Shown: piece after piece, positions 27,233 to 38,622 of the stretch
Numbering within the stretch: position 1 is the first letter of the stretch
Layout: each line of letters starts with the position of its first letter
DNA from: Xylanimonas cellulosilytica DSM 15894
Lineage (GTDB): Bacteria > Actinomycetota > Actinomycetes > Actinomycetales > Cellulomonadaceae
Length of the DNA: 64,000 nucleotides
Direction: 5' to 3'
Assembly: GCF_000024965.1 (NCBI RefSeq)
Contig: NC_013530.1
Span: 2,728,001-2,792,000, forward strand
Made by a program: the position numbers and the translations under genes
The notes under the pieces: model-generated
Databases searched by the model: none
Told to the model about the DNA's origin: nothing
The model's input: only the letters and a program-made list of their open reading frames with translations

Positions 27233-28533
27233 GGGCGGGTGCGGGTCGGCAGCGTCACGTCCACCACGGTAGGCCCGCCGACCGGGCTGGTCAGGGCGAA
27301 CGTGCCGTCCACCGTCGCGACCCGCTCGGCGAGCCCGGCCAGGCCGGTGCCCGAGCCACCCGGCACGCCGGGGGCGAGGACGGCGCCGCCACGGCCGTCG
27401 TCGCGCACCCGCACGTGCAGGGTGCCGGCGTCGGGCCGGTCAACGACGACGTAGACACCCGTGGCCCGCGCATGCTTGACGACGTTCGTGAGGAGCTCGC
27501 CCACGGTGTAGTACGCGATGGACCGCACGGCCGGCGCCAGCCCGGCGTCGGCGGCGGGGTCGACGTCGACCGTCACAGGCAGCGGCGAGCGCGCGGCGAG
27601 GGTCTCGAGCGCCACGGCGAGCCCGTCGTCGAGCGCGGGCGGGTGGATGCCACGGGCGATCTCGCGCAGCTCGGTGAGCGCCTCCTTGGTGGAGGCGTGC
27701 GCGGTCTCGAGGAGCTCCGCGGCGAGCGCGGGATCGGTGGCGAGCTGCTCGCGCGCGTCGCCGAGCTGCATGGCGACGGCGACGAGCCGTGCCTGGGTGC
27801 CGTCGTGCAGGTCGCGCTCGATGCGGCGCAGGCGGGCGTCGGCGTCCTCGACGGCCGCGGCACGCGAGTCGCGCAGGGCGGCGACACGGATCGATCCCGC
27901 CGTCGGGCCGAGCAGGCCGCGGGTGAGCAGGTGGAAGAGGGTGGTCAGGCCGCGCGTGACCCACGGCCAAACGATCAGGAAGACCAGCCCGACCACCGCC
28001 AGGAAGGCGATGCGCGGCGGGGTGTCGAAATACGTCGCCGCGTTGTCGCTGACGATCGAGAAGCCGCGGCGCAGGCCGTCCTCGGTCTCCTGCCACGGCA
28101 GGTACTGCCACCAGAGCCAGTAGGTGATGCCACCCAGCCCGACCGCCAGGAACACGGTGGAGACGACGAACGAGAAGATCGTCAGCGGGAACGTCACGAA
28201 CATGAACAGCAGCGCCCGCCACCCGGTGCCGTCGAACAGCAGCGCGCCGAGCGACCGCCAGAACCCCCGTGGACGCACGAAGGCGGGCGGCGCGGCGACG
28301 TGCTCGCCGAGCGCGGCCCGCGCGAGCCCCCGGTACAGGGACCCCCAGCCGCGCGCACCGACCACGAGCCCGCCCGCGACGAAGAGGCCGACGACCGTGA
28401 CCAGGAACCCCGCCCCGAGCGAGGGCACGAGCAGCACGTACGCCAGGGAGAACGGGGCGAGCAGCAGGGCAACCCACAGGTAGCCGTACGCGCGCCACGT
28501 GCGGGCGGCGAAGAAGGCGGACACGGTGTTCAT
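27229..28533 (-). CDS. Sensor histidine kinase (HisKA_3 type) with membrane sensor domain
   Basis: 434 residues. The N-terminal ~200 residues contain about five hydrophobic segments of the 'putative sensor' membrane domain (such as RALLFMFVTFPLTIFSFVVS). The dimerisation box is RIERDLHDGTQARL with His243. The HATPase region holds ELLTNVVKHARATG and ends with GTGLAGLAERV. The ATG at 28533 was chosen. An upstream in-frame start at 28671 would begin inside an inverted repeat and code for MVELVETT, which is repeat translation and not part of the kinase. It is coupled to the response regulator that follows. Confidence 0.94.
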   Translation of the reverse strand: MNTVSAFFAARTWRAYGYLWVALLLAPFSLAYVLLVPSLGAGFLVTVVGLFVAGGLVVGARGWGSLYRGLARAALGEHVAAPPAFVRPRGFWRSLGALLFDGTGWRALLFMFVTFPLTIFSFVVSTVFLAVGLGGITYWLWWQYLPWQETEDGLRRGFSIVSDNAATYFDTPPRIAFLAVVGLVFLIVWPWVTRGLTTLFHLLTRGLLGPTAGSIRVAALRDSRAAAVEDADARLRRIERDLHDGTQARLVAVAMQLGDAREQLATDPALAAELLETAHASTKEALTELREIARGIHPPALDDGLAVALETLAARSPLPVTVDVDPAADAGLAPAVRSIAYYTVGELLTNVVKHARATGVYVVVDRPDAGTLHVRVRDDGRGGAVLAPGVPGGSGTGLAGLAERVATVDGTFALTSPVGGPTVVDVTLPTRTRP

Positions 28534-28610
28534 GGAACCAGCCTTGCGGCGAGCGCGTGCCCGCGACACGGGGCCGTCCGCCGTCCTGGCGGGGGGACAA
28601 CCCCCGTACC

Positions 28611-28673
28611 GGTGGTCGAGCTTGTCGAAACCACCACCGATCACAGGGGTGGTTTCGACAAGCTCAACCACCG
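28611..28673. repeat. Inverted pair of the hairpin repeat family, downstream of ahcY
   Basis: GGTGGTCGAGCTTGTCGAAA with CCACC continues at 28611-28635, and its near-perfect reverse complement lies at 28649-28673, separated by 13 bases. The arms can form a stem of more than 20 bp. It starts six bases past the ahcY stop (in the ahcY direction), so it may act as the ahcY terminator as well as being a repeat element. Confidence 0.85.
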
Positions 28674-28678
28674 GGAGG

Positions 28679-30175
<1,497 letters not shown>

Positions 30176-30253
30176 GGGTGATACCTCCGGAGAGACGGCT
30201 GTCAGGAAGGGTGCGCTGGGGGCTCCCGTGTGCGCGGCACTGACAAGCCTAAC

Positions 30254-30280
30254 GGGGGCGGCCAACGTTCGGCCGCCCCC
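30254..30280 (-). terminator. Strong GC hairpin after the Ig/Ltp gene
   Basis: GGGGGCGGCC and GGCCGCCCCC form a perfect 10-bp stem with an AACGTTC loop. It lies 21 bases past the stop of the large secreted protein in its transcription direction and upstream of ahcY. Confidence 0.75.
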
Positions 30281-30300
30281 GCCACAACGCAGCTGTCGTC

Positions 30301-33015
30301 TCAGAGCCCGGCCCGTGAAGCCCCGTACTGTGCCTGCCCCGTTGTGAACCCCTCGTAGGCGAGCTGGTCGACCATGCGACCCCAGCCCCAGTACGGGAAG
30401 ACGGCGAGGTACTCCTGGGCGCACAGCCACGCCTGCTCGCTCCAGTTCGCGCCGGAGTTCGCTACCCCGTACTCGGCCTGGGCCGCAGTGAACCCCTCAT
30501 AGAGGAGCTGGTCGACGAGACCGGAACGCGAGAACGCCATCGTGTCGAGGTAGGCCCGTGCCATTCCGACCGCCTCGGAGTTCCAGTTGGTGCCGGTGCG
30601 GTCGACGGCGATCGTCGCGTCTGCAGTCGAGTAGCCCTCCCACTTCAGCTGATCGATGAGACCAGCCCGCGAGAACCACAGGTACTTCAAGTACGACTGC
30701 GCTCGGCTGAGGGCCTCTGTCTGGAGAGCGGTCAACGGCGCGGCGGCCACCTTCGCCGTCGCGGCGCTCGAGCGGGACTGGGTGACCCAGTTGGTGGCCT
30801 TGCCTGTCACGGTGACGGTGATCGTTTTGCCCTGCTGGGCGGTCGTGAGCTTGAAGGTTCGGCCGGTGGCGCCCGCGATGTTCGTGCCGTTGGCCTTCCA
30901 CTGGTACGTGAAGGACGGGGCCGGGGACCAGGTGCCGGTGGTGGCGGTCAGGGTCGAGCCGACCCGGGCCGTGCCGGAGATCTTCGGGGTCGGCGAGGCG
31001 GTGAAGGCCTGCACCACGACCGCCGTCTTGGCGCTCGTCACCGCCTTGTTCGAGTAGCCGGTGCGCTTGGCGGTGACGGTGACGGTGATGGTCTTGCCGC
31101 GCTGCGCGGAGGTGAGCTTGAACGTCGAGCGGGTGGCACCGGAGATGGCGGCGCCGTTCGCGCGCCACTGGTACGCCCAGCCGCTGGGCGCAGGTGCCCA
31201 CGTCCCGCGCGACACGGAGAGCGTCGAGCCGACCTTAGCCGTGCCGGAGACCTTCGGTGTGGGCGCCTTCGTGAAGACGCCGTAGCCGATCGACTTGGCC
31301 TTGGCCGTCCGCGTGACCGTCGTGTAGCCGGCCTTCGTGCCCGTGACCCGGACTGTGACGGTCTTGCCACGTTCGGCGGCGGTCGGGGTCAGGGTCGACG
31401 CGGTGCCGCGCGTCCCGGCCACGACCTTGCCGCCGACCACCCACTGGTAGGTGAGCTTGGTCCCCGATGTCCACGCCCCCGTGGTGACGGTCGTCTTGAG
31501 ACCGACACGCACCGTCGCGGGCAGCACAGGTGCCGGCGCGGTCAGCGCACCCACCTTGACCGATGCGGTCGCGGCGCTCGCCTTCGTCACCTTCGCATAG
31601 CCGGGACTGGTGCCGGTGACCTTGACCGTGATCGTCTTGCCGCGGTCGGCCGCCGCGAGCACGTAGGTCCGCTTCGTCGCTCCCGAGATCGCCGCACCGC
31701 TGCGGAACCACTGGTACGTGAAGGTCGACGCCGGGGTCCAGGTGCCGGGAACCGCGGTGAGGGTCTTGCCGACCTGGGCGGTGCCCGAGATCGTCGGGAC
31801 CTTGGCCGTGAGTGTTCCGGCCGTGACCGACGTCGTCGCGGCGCTCGTCTTGACGGTCGTGGCGTACCCGGCCGCGGTGCCCGTCACGCGAACCGTGATC
31901 GCCTTGGCGAGGTCGGCCGGTGCCAGCACGTACGTCGACTTCGTCGCTCCCGTGATCACGGCACCGCTGCGGTACCACTGGTACGTCAGGGTCGCGGCAG
32001 GGGACCACGTGCCGCCCTTGGCGGTGAGCGTCTTGCCCACCTGCGCCGTGCCCGTGATCGTCGGCACGGGTGCCGTGACGAACGCCGCCGCGACGACGGA
32101 TGAGGTCGCAGAGCTCGTCCGGGTCACCGGCTCGAAGCCGACGGCCGTGCCGGTGACCCGGACCGTGATCGCCGCGCCGAGGTCGGACGGAGCAAGGGTG
32201 TACGTCGCTCCCGTGGCACTGCCGACGGGGGACCCGTTGCGAAGCCACTGGTAGTCGAACGTGGCCGCCGGCGTCCAGGCAGGCACGTTCGCGGTCAGCG
32301 TCTTCCCGACCTGTGCGGCGCCCGAGATCGTCGGCACCGGCGCCTGGGCAAACTCGCCGGCGACGATCGACGCGGTCGGCATGCTGGTCGCCGTCTGGAT
32401 GGCGTAGCCGTCTGCCGCACCGGTGACGGCCACGCTGAGCTCGGCGCTGAGGTCACCGACGACAGGCACATAGGTGCTCGCCGTCGCGCCGTCGATGGCG
32501 TCGCCGTCGCGGAGCCACTGGTACGTGAACGTCGCGACCGGCGTCCACGCGGCGGTCTCTGCGGTCAGCGTCGCGCCGACCCGCGCGGTCCCCGTGACGA
32601 GAGGCACCGTCGCAACGAGCACACCGAGCTCGACGGGTGCCGTCGGCTCCGAGATCGCCGACGTCGGTTCGGCGCCCTCCACCTCTCCGGTCACCGTCAC
32701 CGTCAGGCTCGTCCCGGCGTCGGCGGGGACCACGGTGTACGTCGCGTCGATCGCCTCAGGGATCGCAACGCCGTCGCGCGACCACTGGAACGAGAGCGGC
32801 ACGTCCGGCGTCCACGGACCCGGGTCCACCGTGAGCACCTCGCCGACCCGGGGGGTCCCGAGGATCGTCGGCGTGCCCGCGACGAGCACCGAGGACTCGA
32901 TCGTGGGCGGTGCGTCCTCGGCCGCAGCAGCCGGGGCCACGCCGGCCAGCGGGACCAGCACGAGCGCGACCGAAACGGCCCAGGCCGTCCCTCGCACCTT
33001 CATCAGAGCGTTCAT
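30301..33015 (-). CDS. Large secreted protein: eight Ig-like repeats plus three Ltp domains
   Basis: 904 residues. A signal peptide ([19 protein letters not shown]) is followed by eight tandem repeats of about 88 residues. Each has the pattern P.ISGTA.VGKTLTA, W.P, F.YQW..G...I.GAT and GK.ITV.VTG, matching bacterial Ig-like fold repeats of surface adhesins. The last ~150 residues are three repeats of about 47 with YL..M.FSR.GL.DQL.YEGFT..QA, the Ltp (host cell surface-exposed lipoprotein) domain. Repeats 3 to 8 are most alike, suggesting recent expansion. No LPXTG sorting signal or lipobox is present, so anchoring is probably by the Ltp domains or not at all. A GGAGAAGGAT ribosome site precedes the ATG. 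Confidence 0.88.
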   Translation of the reverse strand: MNALMKVRGTAWAVSVALVLVPLAGVAPAAAAEDAPPTIESSVLVAGTPTILGTPRVGEVLTVDPGPWTPDVPLSFQWSRDGVAIPEAIDATYTVVPADAGTSLTVTVTGEVEGAEPTSAISEPTAPVELGVLVATVPLVTGTARVGATLTAETAAWTPVATFTYQWLRDGDAIDGATASTYVPVVGDLSAELSVAVTGAADGYAIQTATSMPTASIVAGEFAQAPVPTISGAAQVGKTLTANVPAWTPAATFDYQWLRNGSPVGSATGATYTLAPSDLGAAITVRVTGTAVGFEPVTRTSSATSSVVAAAFVTAPVPTITGTAQVGKTLTAKGGTWSPAATLTYQWYRSGAVITGATKSTYVLAPADLAKAITVRVTGTAAGYATTVKTSAATTSVTAGTLTAKVPTISGTAQVGKTLTAVPGTWTPASTFTYQWFRSGAAISGATKRTYVLAAADRGKTITVKVTGTSPGYAKVTKASAATASVKVGALTAPAPVLPATVRVGLKTTVTTGAWTSGTKLTYQWVVGGKVVAGTRGTASTLTPTAAERGKTVTVRVTGTKAGYTTVTRTAKAKSIGYGVFTKAPTPKVSGTAKVGSTLSVSRGTWAPAPSGWAYQWRANGAAISGATRSTFKLTSAQRGKTITVTVTAKRTGYSNKAVTSAKTAVVVQAFTASPTPKISGTARVGSTLTATTGTWSPAPSFTYQWKANGTNIAGATGRTFKLTTAQQGKTITVTVTGKATNWVTQSRSSAATAKVAAAPLTALQTEALSRAQSYLKYLWFSRAGLIDQLKWEGYSTADATIAVDRTGTNWNSEAVGMARAYLDTMAFSRSGLVDQLLYEGFTAAQAEYGVANSGANWSEQAWLCAQEYLAVFPYWGWGRMVDQLAYEGFTTGQAQYGASRAGL

Positions 33016-33342
33016 TCGATCCTTCTCCGAGCACAGGGAGCTGGCCTGCGTACGCAGGCAGCAGGTGGAGCATCGCGAACCTAGGGGACCGCGGCGACGC
33101 AGCGGTGGTGCGGGTGGGTGAAACCACCCGGAAGGTCCCGGAAATCACCCGGGACGTGCGCAGATAGCTCGGAGCAGGGGGTGTCGTCCCCCGGATCGGT
33201 GCTCACGAAGGTAGTGCGCCGGGCTGCCGCCCACGGCGCCCGAGACACGCGACGCCCGTTGCGTCGCGTGATGTGCGCGACAGACCTGTCCGCCTGTCGG
33301 ACGCAGTTGATTGACCGATGCAACCGCTCGGCCGCCGGAGGG
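33016..33342. other. Divergent intergenic region with a series of strong hairpins
   Basis: About 330 bases between the Ig/Ltp start and the MFS start. I find no gene, but at least four hairpins: CGGGTGG/CCACCCG (33111-33130), GTCCCGG/CCGGGAC (33135-33155), GGGGG/CCCCC (33077 region excluded; at 33177-33192) and a perfect 10-bp CACGCGACGC/GCGTCGCGTG (33246-33270). A weaker CGACAG/CTGTCG lies at 33278-33299. Such spacing could be an RNA leader of the MFS gene, operators for either gene, or chance in GC-rich DNA. Confidence 0.5.
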
Positions 33343-34599
33343 ATGATGACCCCGATGCCCTCGCGAACCGATGCCCCCCTCTTCCCGCTGCGCAGCGTGG
33401 TGCTCGGCGCGTTCGTCCCGGCGTTCCTGTTCGCCGTCGGCACGGGCGCGCTGCTCCCCGTCGTCGTGCCGAGCTCGACGAGCCTGGGGGCGACGCTCGC
33501 CGTCGCCGGCGTGGTCGCGGCGCTGCTGCCCGTCGGCACCATCGCCGCCGACCTGCCCGCGGGGGCGCTCGCCGCACGGGTGGGCGACCGCGTCGCGATG
33601 ATCATCGCCGGCGTCGCCGGGGCGGGTGCCTTCGCGCTCGCCGCCGTCGCCACCCGCCTGTGGCTGCTCGCGGTCGCGGTGCTGGTGCTCGGGGCGGCGT
33701 CGGCCGTGTTCAACCTGGCGCGGCACTCGTATCTCACGGGCGTCACGCCGCCGCTGATGCGGGCCCGCGTGATGTCGACGCTCGGCGGCGTGCACCGGAT
33801 CGGGCAGTTCGTCGGGCCGTTCGCCGGCGCGCTCATCATCGACCGCGCCGGCATCGCGGGCGCGTACTGGCTCGGCATGGTCGTCGCGCTCGCCGCGGCC
33901 GTGACCGTCGTCGTCGTGAAGGACGACGACGGTGAGCGTCTCGCCGAACCTGCCACGACCGAGGCAGTGGGGCCACGCGCCACGCTCGGCTCGGTGCTGC
34001 GCGACCACCGCGCACTCTTCGCGACGCTCGGCGTCGCCTGCCTGCTCATCGGGGCGATCCGCGGGGCGCGGCAGACCGTGATCCCGATGTGGGGTGAGCA
34101 CCTGGGCCTCGACCCCGCCACGGTGTCGCTGATCTTCGGCGTCGCGGGCGGTGTCGACATGCTGTTCTTCTACCCGGCCGGCAAGGTCATGGACCGCATG
34201 GGCCGCAACTGGGTCGCGATCCCGTCGATGCTGCTCATGGGTCTCGCGCTGGCCGTGCTGCCGTTCACCGGCGGGGTGACCTCGCTGGCCGTCGTCGCGA
34301 TGGCGCTCGGGTTCGGCAACGGCATCGGCTCGGGCATCCTGATGACGCTGGCGTCGGACGCCGCCCCGGCGCAGGGGCGAGCGCAGTTCCTCGGCCTGTG
34401 GCGGGTGCTGCAGGACACCGGGTCGGCGCTGGGCCCGCTGATCGTCTCCGCGGGCGCGGCCCTGGGCTCGCTGGCCGCGGGCATCTGGGCCACGGGCGTG
34501 CTGGGCCCGACGGCCGCCGCCGCACTGGCCCGCTGGGTGCCGCGCTGGACGGTCCACGCCAACCGCACGACCCGGCGGGCCGCGGGCATCCACACGTAA
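33343..34599 (+). CDS. Major facilitator superfamily transporter
   Basis: 418 residues with about twelve hydrophobic segments in two halves. The first half has the loop motif LAARVGDRVAMI between helices 2 and 3 (the MFS motif A position) and GGVHRIGQFVGPFAGALIIDRAGI. The second half has AGKVMDRMGRNWVAIPSMLLMG. It resembles drug/metabolite efflux MFS proteins of the DHA1 type, but the substrate is not readable. The start is uncertain: GGAGG lies directly before ATGATG at 33343/33346, and a third ATG at 33355 is spaced better. It is followed by a two-copy 61-bp repeat array. Confidence 0.87.
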   Translation: MMTPMPSRTDAPLFPLRSVVLGAFVPAFLFAVGTGALLPVVVPSSTSLGATLAVAGVVAALLPVGTIAADLPAGALAARVGDRVAMIIAGVAGAGAFALAAVATRLWLLAVAVLVLGAASAVFNLARHSYLTGVTPPLMRARVMSTLGGVHRIGQFVGPFAGALIIDRAGIAGAYWLGMVVALAAAVTVVVVKDDDGERLAEPATTEAVGPRATLGSVLRDHRALFATLGVACLLIGAIRGARQTVIPMWGEHLGLDPATVSLIFGVAGGVDMLFFYPAGKVMDRMGRNWVAIPSMLLMGLALAVLPFTGGVTSLAVVAMALGFGNGIGSGILMTLASDAAPAQGRAQFLGLWRVLQDTGSALGPLIVSAGAALGSLAAGIWATGVLGPTAAAALARWVPRWTVHANRTTRRAAGIHT

Positions 34600-34605
34600 C
34601 CCCGC

Positions 34606-34716
34606 GAGCTGTCAGGGCGTAGCAGGCCCAGACCCCTGCCTGCGCCTGACAACTCCACGCCCCCGCGAGCTGTCAGGGGGTGGCGGGTCCAGAGCGCTGC
34701 CTGCGCCTGACAGCTT
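34606..34716. repeat. Two copies of a 50-bp palindromic repeat (61-bp period)
   Basis: Copies at 34606-34655 and 34667-34716. Each runs from GAGCTGTCAGG to CCTGACAACTC (or CCTGACAGCTT) with an inner stem (GCAGG/CCTGC). Three more copies with the same 61-bp period lie at 38451-38622, on the far side of the betaine operon. The first copy begins seven bases after the MFS stop and may also terminate it. Confidence 0.85.
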
Positions 34717-35145
34717 GAAGGGCCTGGGGCACCCGTGCGTCCGCGGCGCGTGGCCGCGATCACATCGCCGCGTGTGCGCGCGAGTACCACCGTGCAGCGA
34801 GCGCCACAAGGTCACGATGCGATAACGATGCCCCAAATCGCTCAAACCGCGCCATATCAACGATCACGAGCGATCTTCGGTCAAGAAATTCCCAAGCATT
34901 CGCCCAAAACGGCGCCGCTGCGGGCACGGGCCGGACCCGAGTCAGGCACAGTTTCGGGGTACCGATCCACATCGAACCAGCACGTGCCCCCTGAGCGCCG
35001 GACATACGGCGCCACCCAGGGCGCCGACCATTCGCCCGCCCTGTCACGTGCCACGCTCCCGAGACGCCGCCGCCACCCCGGTAGGGCGCCGTCCTCGCGC
35101 GGAGCGTGCCGGTCCCCCGTACGGAAGGTGGCGCGACCCGCCCGC
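34717..35145. promoter_or_regulatory. Long upstream region of the betaine operon with an AT-rich core
   Basis: About 430 bases without a convincing gene. The stretch from about 34805 to 34910 is visibly richer in A/T than its surroundings (roughly half A/T) and holds several CGAT motifs and an inverted repeat ATCGCTC/GAGCGAT (34837-34874). This is the natural place for the promoter and osmotic control of the operon, but I cannot name a specific -35/-10 pair. A minus-strand reading frame across 34760-35206 has no family resemblance and was not annotated. Confidence 0.45.
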
Positions 35146-36494
<1,349 letters not shown>

Positions 36495-36498
<4 letters not shown>

Positions 36499-37364
36499 CC
36501 GGCACCCTCGTCCCCCGTCTCCCGCTCGGGCAGTGGGTCGACACGTTCGTCGACTGGGTCACTGCGACGTTCCGGCCCTTGTTCCGCTTCATCAAGGACG
36601 TCCTCGACGGCGTCTACGACGGCCTCGACACCATCCTGTCCGGTCCCCCGTTCTGGGTGGTCGCGATCGTGCTCGCCGCCCTCGCGCTCTTCGCCAAGGG
36701 CTGGAAGCTCGCGCTCGGGTCGCTCGTCGGCTTCGTCGTGATCGCGGGCGTCAACCAGTGGGGCAACGCGATGGACACGCTCGCGCTCGTCCTGCTCTCC
36801 GCCGCGATCGCCCTGATCCTCGCCGTGCCGCTCGGCATCTGGGCAGCCCGCAACGAGCGGGTGTCGCAGACCCTGCGCCCGGTGCTCGACTTCATGCAGA
36901 CGATGCCCGGCTTCGTCTACCTCATCCCGACCGTCGTCATCTTCCTCACCGGCCCCGTCCCCGGGATCATCGCGACGATCATCTTCGCCATGGCGCCGGG
37001 CGTCCGGTTCACCGAGCTCGGGATCCGGCAGGTCGACAAGGAAGTGGTCGAGGCCGGCCACGCGTTCGGCGCGACCCCCGGCCGGATCCTGCGGCAGATC
37101 CAGCTCCCGCTCGCTCTGCCCACGGTCATGGCGGGCGTCAACCAGGTGATCATGCTCTCGCTGTCCATGGTCGTCATCGCCGGCATGGTCGGCGCCGGCG
37201 GCCTCGGCAACGACGTGGTCGCCGCGCTGCAGCGCGTCGACGTCGCGCTCGGCTTCGAGGCCGGCCTCGCCGTCGTCATCCTCGCGATGTTCCTGGACCG
37301 CGTGACCTCCGCCCTCGGCGAGCGCGCCCCTGTCTCCCGGGCCCTGGCCGCGACGCGCGCCTGA
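36495..37364 (+). CDS. proW: Glycine betaine ABC transporter permease (ProW/OpuAB)
   Basis: 289 residues with about six hydrophobic segments. The BPD_transp_1 domain carries the EAA-type loop VVEAGHAFGATPGRILRQIQLPLALPTVMAG, and the segment DFMQTMPGFVYLIPTVVIF is highly typical of ProW. The N-terminal amphipathic stretch (FVDWVTATFRPLFRFIKDVL) precedes the first helix as in OpuAB. The ATG has GAAGGAGGTG just upstream and overlaps the proV stop. With ProV and the binding protein it would import glycine betaine or proline betaine for osmoprotection. Confidence 0.96.
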
Positions 37365-37456
37365 CCCGTACTCCCGGCTCGATCGCCGGAACCCGCCCCA
37401 CGGCCCGTCGCCGTCGGGCACGACCGACCGGGCCTACCGGCCCACGGAAGGAAAGC

Positions 37457-38392
37457 ATGACCCCCGCACGCAAGCACCTCTCCCGCACCACGTCCGCTGT
37501 CGCCGCGACGGCCGCCCTCGGCCTGGCCCTCACGGCCTGCGCCTCCGGCTCCGACGCGGGCAGCGCGTCGGACGTCGCCATGAACGGCACCGACGAGGCG
37601 GTCGTCTCGATCGGCGTCGCGTCCGGCTGGGACGAGGGCATCGCCGTCTCGCACCTGTGGACGACGATCCTCGAGGCCGAGGGCTACGAGGTCGAGTCGC
37701 AGACGGCCGACGTCGGCATCATCTACACCGGCCTCGCCGGCGGTGACTTCGACATCACGTTCGACGTCTGGCTGCCCTACACCCACGCCTCGTACGAGAA
37801 GAAGTACGGCGCGGAGATCACCGACCTCGGCTACTGGTACGACGACGCGAAGCTCACCATCGCGGTGAACGAGGACTCCCCGGCGCAGTCCCTCGAAGAC
37901 CTCGCGGCCATGGCCGGCGAGTACGGCAACAAGCTCGTCGGGATCGAGGCCGGCGCGGGCCTGACGGAGATCACCCAGGATCAGGTCATCCCGACCTACG
38001 GGCTCGAGGACATGGACTACTCCATCTCGTCCACGCCCGCGATGCTCGCCGAGCTCAAGGGTGCGACGGCCGCCGGCGAGAACATCGCCGTGACCCTGTG
38101 GCGCCCGCACTGGGCCTACGACGAGTTCCCGGTCCGCGACCTCGAGGACCCCGAGGGCTCCCTCGGCGAGGCCGAGGAGGTCCACATCTGGGGCGCGCTC
38201 GACTTCGAGGAGCGCTACCCGACGCTGACCAAGCTCGTCGGCGCGTTCGCGCTGGACGACGAGCAGCTGTTCTCCCTGGAGAACATGCTGTTCAACTCCG
38301 ACGAGTACGCGGACGAGGACGCGGCCGTCGACGCCTGGCTCGAGCAGAACCCGACGTTCGTCGACGACCTCAAGGCGGCCGCCGGCATCTGA
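37457..38392 (+). CDS. proX: Glycine betaine ABC transporter substrate-binding lipoprotein (ProX/OpuAC)
   Basis: 311 residues. The signal peptide ends in LTAC with Cys28, so it is a lipoprotein. The mature part has the OpuAC fold: SIGVASGWDEGIAVSHLWTTIL near the N terminus, TFDVWLPYTHASYEKKYG, the conserved VGIEAGAGLTEITQ and the late VTLWRPHWAYDEFPVRDLEDP. The tryptophans in VWLP and WRPHW are placed like the aromatic cage that binds trimethylammonium groups, which fits betaine. A gap of 92 bases from proW and its own ribosome site (GGAAGGAAAG) may give the extra binding protein that such systems need. Confidence 0.95.
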   Translation: MTPARKHLSRTTSAVAATAALGLALTACASGSDAGSASDVAMNGTDEAVVSIGVASGWDEGIAVSHLWTTILEAEGYEVESQTADVGIIYTGLAGGDFDITFDVWLPYTHASYEKKYGAEITDLGYWYDDAKLTIAVNEDSPAQSLEDLAAMAGEYGNKLVGIEAGAGLTEITQDQVIPTYGLEDMDYSISSTPAMLAELKGATAAGENIAVTLWRPHWAYDEFPVRDLEDPEGSLGEAEEVHIWGALDFEERYPTLTKLVGAFALDDEQLFSLENMLFNSDEYADEDAAVDAWLEQNPTFVDDLKAAAGI

Positions 38393-38408
38393 CGCCGTCC
38401 CCCACGAC

Positions 38409-38440
38409 GAGGGCCGGCTCCCGCACGGGGGCCGGCCCTC
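38409..38440 (+). terminator. Terminator hairpin after the betaine operon
   Basis: GAGGGCCGGC and GCCGGCCCTC form a perfect 10-bp stem 16 bases past the proX stop. The 61-bp repeat array starts 10 bases further on. Confidence 0.8.
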
Positions 38441-38450
38441 GCGCCGTCGT

Positions 38451-38622
38451 GAGTTGTCAGGCCCTCGCAGGCCCAGACCCCTGCGTAGGCCTGACAACTC
38501 CACGGCTCCGCGAGCTGTCAGAGCGTGGCAGGTCCAGAGCCCTGCGTAGGCCTGACAACTCCACGCCCCCGCGAGTTGTCAGGGGGTGACAGGTCTAAAC
38601 CCCTGCTTGCGTCTGACAACTC
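38451..38622. repeat. Three copies of the 50-bp palindromic repeat (61-bp period)
   Basis: Copies at 38451-38500, 38512-38561 and 38573-38622, each GAGTTGTCAGG or GAGCTGTCAG to CCTGACAACTC (last copy CTGACAACTC) with an inner GCAGG/CCTGC-type stem. Spacers are 11 bases (CACGGCTCCGC-like). It is the same family as the pair at 34606. The third copy contains the end of the GH28 gene. Confidence 0.88.

Noticed and set aside
28533-28671. Longer N terminus for the histidine kinase
   Set aside because: The extra residues (MVELVETT and FDKLDHR) are translations of the hairpin repeat, and a suitable ATG for the sensor domain lies at 28533.
30176-30300. SAH riboswitch upstream of ahcY
   Set aside because: The leader holds a terminator hairpin of the upstream gene and no pattern that I could match to a known SAH riboswitch.
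38451-38622. CRISPR array
   Set aside because: The 61-bp period comes from whole palindromes with short, similar 11-bp spacers. There are no unique spacers of usual length and no cas genes.
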